DNA of 64,000 nt from Cytophagaceae bacterium. GTDB taxonomy: Bacteria > Bacteroidota > Bacteroidia > Cytophagales > Spirosomataceae. The position numbers and the translations under genes are program-made. Where the stretch lies: positions 1 to 64,000 of the forward strand of contig JAIXOL010000068.1 in assembly GCA_027486845.1 (NCBI GenBank). The letters run 5' to 3'. Below, piece after piece: positions 61,030-64,000 of this stretch. Positions within the stretch are counted from its first letter, which is position 1. Every line of letters begins with the position of its first letter. The notes beneath the pieces were generated by a model. That model did not search any database and was not told where the DNA came from. It saw nothing but the letters and a program-made list of their open reading frames with translations.

Positions 61030-61053
61030 GGACGCAGAATTCTATCTGCGTCC
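61030..61053 (+). terminator. GC-rich hairpin in the mfd 5' region
   Basis: GGACGCAGA pairs with TCTGCGTCC around ATTCTA, followed by CTTTCG. It lies between the candidate -7 element and the start of mfd, so it could be an attenuator or a weak terminator of upstream transcription. Confidence 0.5.
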
Positions 61054-61081
61054 CTTTCGTATTTATAAAAGCATAATTAAA

Positions 61082-64000
61082 GTGAAAGCTCACGATTTAT
61101 TAAAGATTTACGAAGAGGATAGTTTTATCAAAACTCTTCTTGAAGAAATAAAATTAAAAAAGAATCTTTACATCAAAGGTCTTTCAGGTAGTTTAGATGC
61201 CATCATTGCTGCGGTCAATTATAAGATAAATCCACAACATAATATCTTTATTTTAAGTGATAAAGAAGACGCGGCTTACTTTTATAACGATTTGCAAAAT
61301 TTATTGGGTGAAGAAAATGTATATCTTTTTCCGATGTCATATAAAAAACCATATTTATATGAAGAAATTGATAATGCGAATGTACTTCAACGTTCAGAAG
61401 TTTTGAATCAACTTAATAACGAAAAGACCAATTTACTAATCGTTACTTATCCAGAAGCTCTTTCCGAAAAAGTAATTAACAGAAAGTCATTGATTGCCAA
61501 TACGCTTCAAATCAAAATAGGAGAGAAGCTAGATGTAAGTTTTATTTCGGAGTTATTGATTTCATACGATTTTGAAAAGACAGACTTTGTTTATGAGCCT
61601 GGTCAGTTCTCAATCCGTGGTGGTATTGTTGATATTTTTTCTTATGCCTCCGAATTTCCTTGTCGTATCGAGCTCTTTGGTGATGACATCGATAGTCTAC
61701 GTCTTTTCAATCCAGAGTCCCAATTGTCTCTTCAATCTGTCAATCAAATAAATGTTATTCCAGATGTTCAGAATAAACTTATTCAAGAAACTAGAGAGTC
61801 TTTTTTTAATTTTATTCGTAATAAAAGTACAATATGGATAAAAGATACTGAATTTTCTTTAGAGAGTATTGAAGAGTGTTATAATAATGTAGAACAACAA
61901 TTCCACAAAATCCTAGAAAAAAGCGGCGGAATCAAAATAATTTTAAAACCAGAAGAATTGTTTGAAACCCGTAGAAGCTACTTAAACGAACTAAAAAAGT
62001 TTGATATAATTGAATTTGGTACGAAATCTTACTTCAAAGATTCGGAGAAAATGATTTTTCCATCAAAGAGCCAGCCTTCATTTAATAAAGATTTCAAACG
62101 ACTAATTGATAATGTTAAGGAAAATCAAATCAATGGTATTTCAACGCTTATTACCTCAGATTCTCTCAAACAATTAAATAGACTTGAATCAATCTTTGAA
62201 GAAATTGACCCTTTGACTAAATTCCAATCCTTGGAGGTTTCACTTCGTGCGGGGTTTATTGATGAAATTACCAAAGTTGCTTGCTATACTGACCACCAAA
62301 TTTTTGACCGTTATCACCGATTTAAAGTCCGTGACAAATTCAGTAAATCAAAAGCACTTACTTTAAAGGAACTGAAGTCTCTTCAAACTGGTGATTTTGT
62401 TACACATATTGATTATGGTATTGGTCGTTTTGTGGGTTTGGAGAAAATCATAGTAGGTGAAAAAGAGCAAGAAGCTGTAAGACTCATTTATCGTGACAAC
62501 GATATTTTACTAGTTAATATACATTCTTTACATAAAATTGCGAAGTATTCAGGTAAAGAAGGCACTCCGCCAACGATGAGTAAATTAGGTTCGGGAGAAT
62601 GGGAAAACAAAAAATCAAAAGTTAAACGTCAAGTAAAAGATATTGCCAAAGAACTAATTTCTCTTTATGCCAAACGTCGTCTTTCTCCAGGGTTTCAGTT
62701 TTCAAAAGATGGTTTTATGCAAGCTGAATTGGAATCTTCTTTCCTTTACGAAGATACACCTGACCAAGCAAAATCAACTGCTGATGTGAAAGACGATATG
62801 GAAAAACCATATCCAATGGATAGACTCGTTTGTGGTGACGTAGGTTTCGGAAAAACAGAAATTGCTATTCGGGCGGCCTTCAAAGCTGTGGCCGATAGCA
62901 AACAAGTTGCTGTTTTAGTACCAACAACAATTTTGGCCATGCAACACCACAAAACTTTTGCCGAACGTCTTTCCAAATTGCCAGTTAATGTAGAGGAAAT
63001 TAGTCGTTTTCGAACTGCAAAAGAAATTACGCAGACCCTCAAAAACATCAAAGATGGCAAAACAGATATTCTTATTGGTACGCACCGAATTTTAAATAAA
63101 GACATAGATTTCAAAAATCTCGGACTTTTGATTATTGATGAAGAACAAAAATTTGGTGTAAAAGCAAAAGACCGTTTGAAGGAAATCAAACATAATGTAG
63201 ATGTATTGACCTTAACAGCAACACCGATACCAAGAACTTTACATTTTTCTTTATTGGGTGCAAGAGATCTTTCAATTATCTCAACACCTCCACCCAACCG
63301 CCAACCTGTAACGACTGAAGTTCATGTTTTCAAAGAAGAACTTATTAGAGATGCTATCAGCTATGAGCTAAAACGAGGCGGACAAGTTTTCTTCGTACAT
63401 AATAGAGTGAATGATATTGAGTCAATCGCCAATATTCTCCTCCGCCTTGTGCCAGATGCAAAAATTGGTATAGCACACGGACAAATGGATGGTGATAAAC
63501 TTGAAAAAGTTATGATGAAATTCATTGAAGGTGAATATGATATTCTGGTTTCAACCAATATTATTGAGTCAGGCCTTGATATTTCAAATGCCAATACAAT
63601 TATCATCAATCAAGCTCAAAATATCGGCATGTCAGACCTTCATCAGATGAGAGGTAGGGTAGGGCGTTCTAATCGAAAAGCCTTTTGTTACTTACTTACA
63701 CCGCCTATTTCGTTACTTTCAAAAGATGCACGAAAACGTCTGCAAACCCTTGAAGAGTTTTCTGATTTGGGCGATGGCTTCAAAGTTTCAATGCGAGATT
63801 TAGATATTCGTGGGGCAGGGAATCTTCTTGGAGCTGAGCAAAGTGGATTTATCAATGATTTAGGGTATGAAACTTACCACAAGATTTTGGATGAAGCTGT
63901 TCAAGAGTTAAAAGAAAATGAATTTAAAGAACTTTTCACGAAAGATTTATCTTCGGTGGTTGATTTGCGACTTCCAGACTGTCAAATTGAAACTGATTTA
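61082..64000 (+). CDS. mfd: Transcription-repair coupling factor, 3' end outside the window
   Basis: The frame opens with GTG ([13 protein letters not shown]) and stays open for 973 codons to the edge of the window. The UvrB-like N-terminal region ([19 protein letters not shown]) is followed by the RNA polymerase-interacting domain ([20 protein letters not shown]), then the superfamily 2 translocase with Walker [10 protein letters not shown] near 583-591, the box DEEQKFGV near 683, and [13 protein letters not shown]. Mfd removes stalled RNA polymerase and recruits UvrA. The C-terminal UvrA-binding region lies beyond the edge. No earlier ATG is in frame near the start. Confidence 0.95.
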   Translation, partial: MKAHDLLKIYEEDSFIKTLLEEIKLKKNLYIKGLSGSLDAIIAAVNYKINPQHNIFILSDKEDAAYFYNDLQNLLGEENVYLFPMSYKKPYLYEEIDNANVLQRSEVLNQLNNEKTNLLIVTYPEALSEKVINRKSLIANTLQIKIGEKLDVSFISELLISYDFEKTDFVYEPGQFSIRGGIVDIFSYASEFPCRIELFGDDIDSLRLFNPESQLSLQSVNQINVIPDVQNKLIQETRESFFNFIRNKSTIWIKDTEFSLESIEECYNNVEQQFHKILEKSGGIKIILKPEELFETRRSYLNELKKFDIIEFGTKSYFKDSEKMIFPSKSQPSFNKDFKRLIDNVKENQINGISTLITSDSLKQLNRLESIFEEIDPLTKFQSLEVSLRAGFIDEITKVACYTDHQIFDRYHRFKVRDKFSKSKALTLKELKSLQTGDFVTHIDYGIGRFVGLEKIIVGEKEQEAVRLIYRDNDILLVNIHSLHKIAKYSGKEGTPPTMSKLGSGEWENKKSKVKRQVKDIAKELISLYAKRRLSPGFQFSKDGFMQAELESSFLYEDTPDQAKSTADVKDDMEKPYPMDRLVCGDVGFGKTEIAIRAAFKAVADSKQVAVLVPTTILAMQHHKTFAERLSKLPVNVEEISRFRTAKEITQTLKNIKDGKTDILIGTHRILNKDIDFKNLGLLIIDEEQKFGVKAKDRLKEIKHNVDVLTLTATPIPRTLHFSLLGARDLSIISTPPPNRQPVTTEVHVFKEELIRDAISYELKRGGQVFFVHNRVNDIESIANILLRLVPDAKIGIAHGQMDGDKLEKVMMKFIEGEYDILVSTNIIESGLDISNANTIIINQAQNIGMSDLHQMRGRVGRSNRKAFCYLLTPPISLLSKDARKRLQTLEEFSDLGDGFKVSMRDLDIRGAGNLLGAEQSGFINDLGYETYHKILDEAVQELKENEFKELFTKDLSSVVDLRLPDCQIETDL

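Larger units (their letters stand above)
60465..61081. other. 617-base spacer before mfd
   Basis: AT-rich and without a convincing frame. It holds a GAGACAA-type repeat patch at 60810-60837, a TACATTTG -7 element at 61008-61015 and a GC-rich hairpin at 61030-61053 just before mfd. No tRNA or other RNA fold is seen. Confidence 0.45.

Noticed and set aside
62746-63297. Antisense open frame of 183 codons inside mfd
   Set aside because: It mirrors the conserved translocase domain of mfd. Low-complexity, Ser/Phe-rich translation is typical of an antisense shadow, and it has no promoter or neighbours.

Overview
The window looks like ordinary chromosome of an aerobic Bacteroidota bacterium, most likely a cytophagalean near the Spirosomaceae (the rank is an inference). 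The DNA is AT-rich. Several genes are preceded by the Bacteroidota -7 element TAnnTTTG. Secreted proteins have short signal peptides ending in A-Q. The gene set includes duplicated Skp/OmpH, DUF6089 barrels, a NagB-PIG-L fusion and an FAD/Fe-S lactate-type dehydrogenase. I see no rRNA, tRNA, CRISPR array, insertion sequence or prophage.

Layout. 0.1-5.6 kb: a class-III aminotransferase, a secreted thioredoxin-like protein, and a divergent SDR / altronate dehydratase-family pair. 5.6-14.9 kb: a beta-CASP nuclease, NAD kinase, two DUF6089 outer-membrane proteins, UppS, BamA and two Skp chaperones, an envelope-building block. 15.1-17.6 kb: an aldehyde dehydrogenase and a KdaD-like FAH-fold dehydratase, together resembling the lower half of a non-phosphorylative pentose pathway ending at 2-oxoglutarate. 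17.7-24.6 kb: ilvD-ilvB-ilvN-ilvC and ilvA. 24.7-31.2 kb: six co-directional genes resembling a glycan or small-molecule decoration cluster (multi-span membrane protein, WbqC, LbH acyltransferase, methyltransferase, beta-propeller glycosidase-like protein, PhyH oxygenase). 31.4-41.6 kb: nagB-PIG-L, lpdA, an FAD/Fe-S dehydrogenase, a short leuA and pyk. 41.7-49 kb: a CobW GTPase and three exported proteins (DUF1080, BNR-repeat, gamma-glutamyltransferase). 49.1-52.7 kb: two small lipoproteins, a lipoprotein serpin and a P1 peptidase. 52.7-56.6 kb: DUF3467, kdsA, and acpP-fabF-rnc. 56.9-64 kb: a second DUF1080 protein, DUF2752/TM2 pair, msrA, ppk2 and the first 973 codons of mfd, which runs off the right edge.

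The most interesting signal is regulatory. Both ilvD and leuA have 5' leaders in which a small two-part stem with shared sequence blocks precedes an intrinsic terminator, as expected of transcription attenuation. The leuA product lacks the C-terminal leucine-feedback domain, so RNA-level control could be its main control. The intergenic spacers are also unusually rich in short-period degenerate repeats and in related hairpins: two GC-rich hairpins placed 5 to 7 bases from stop codons, and three AAGGAAG-type hairpins.
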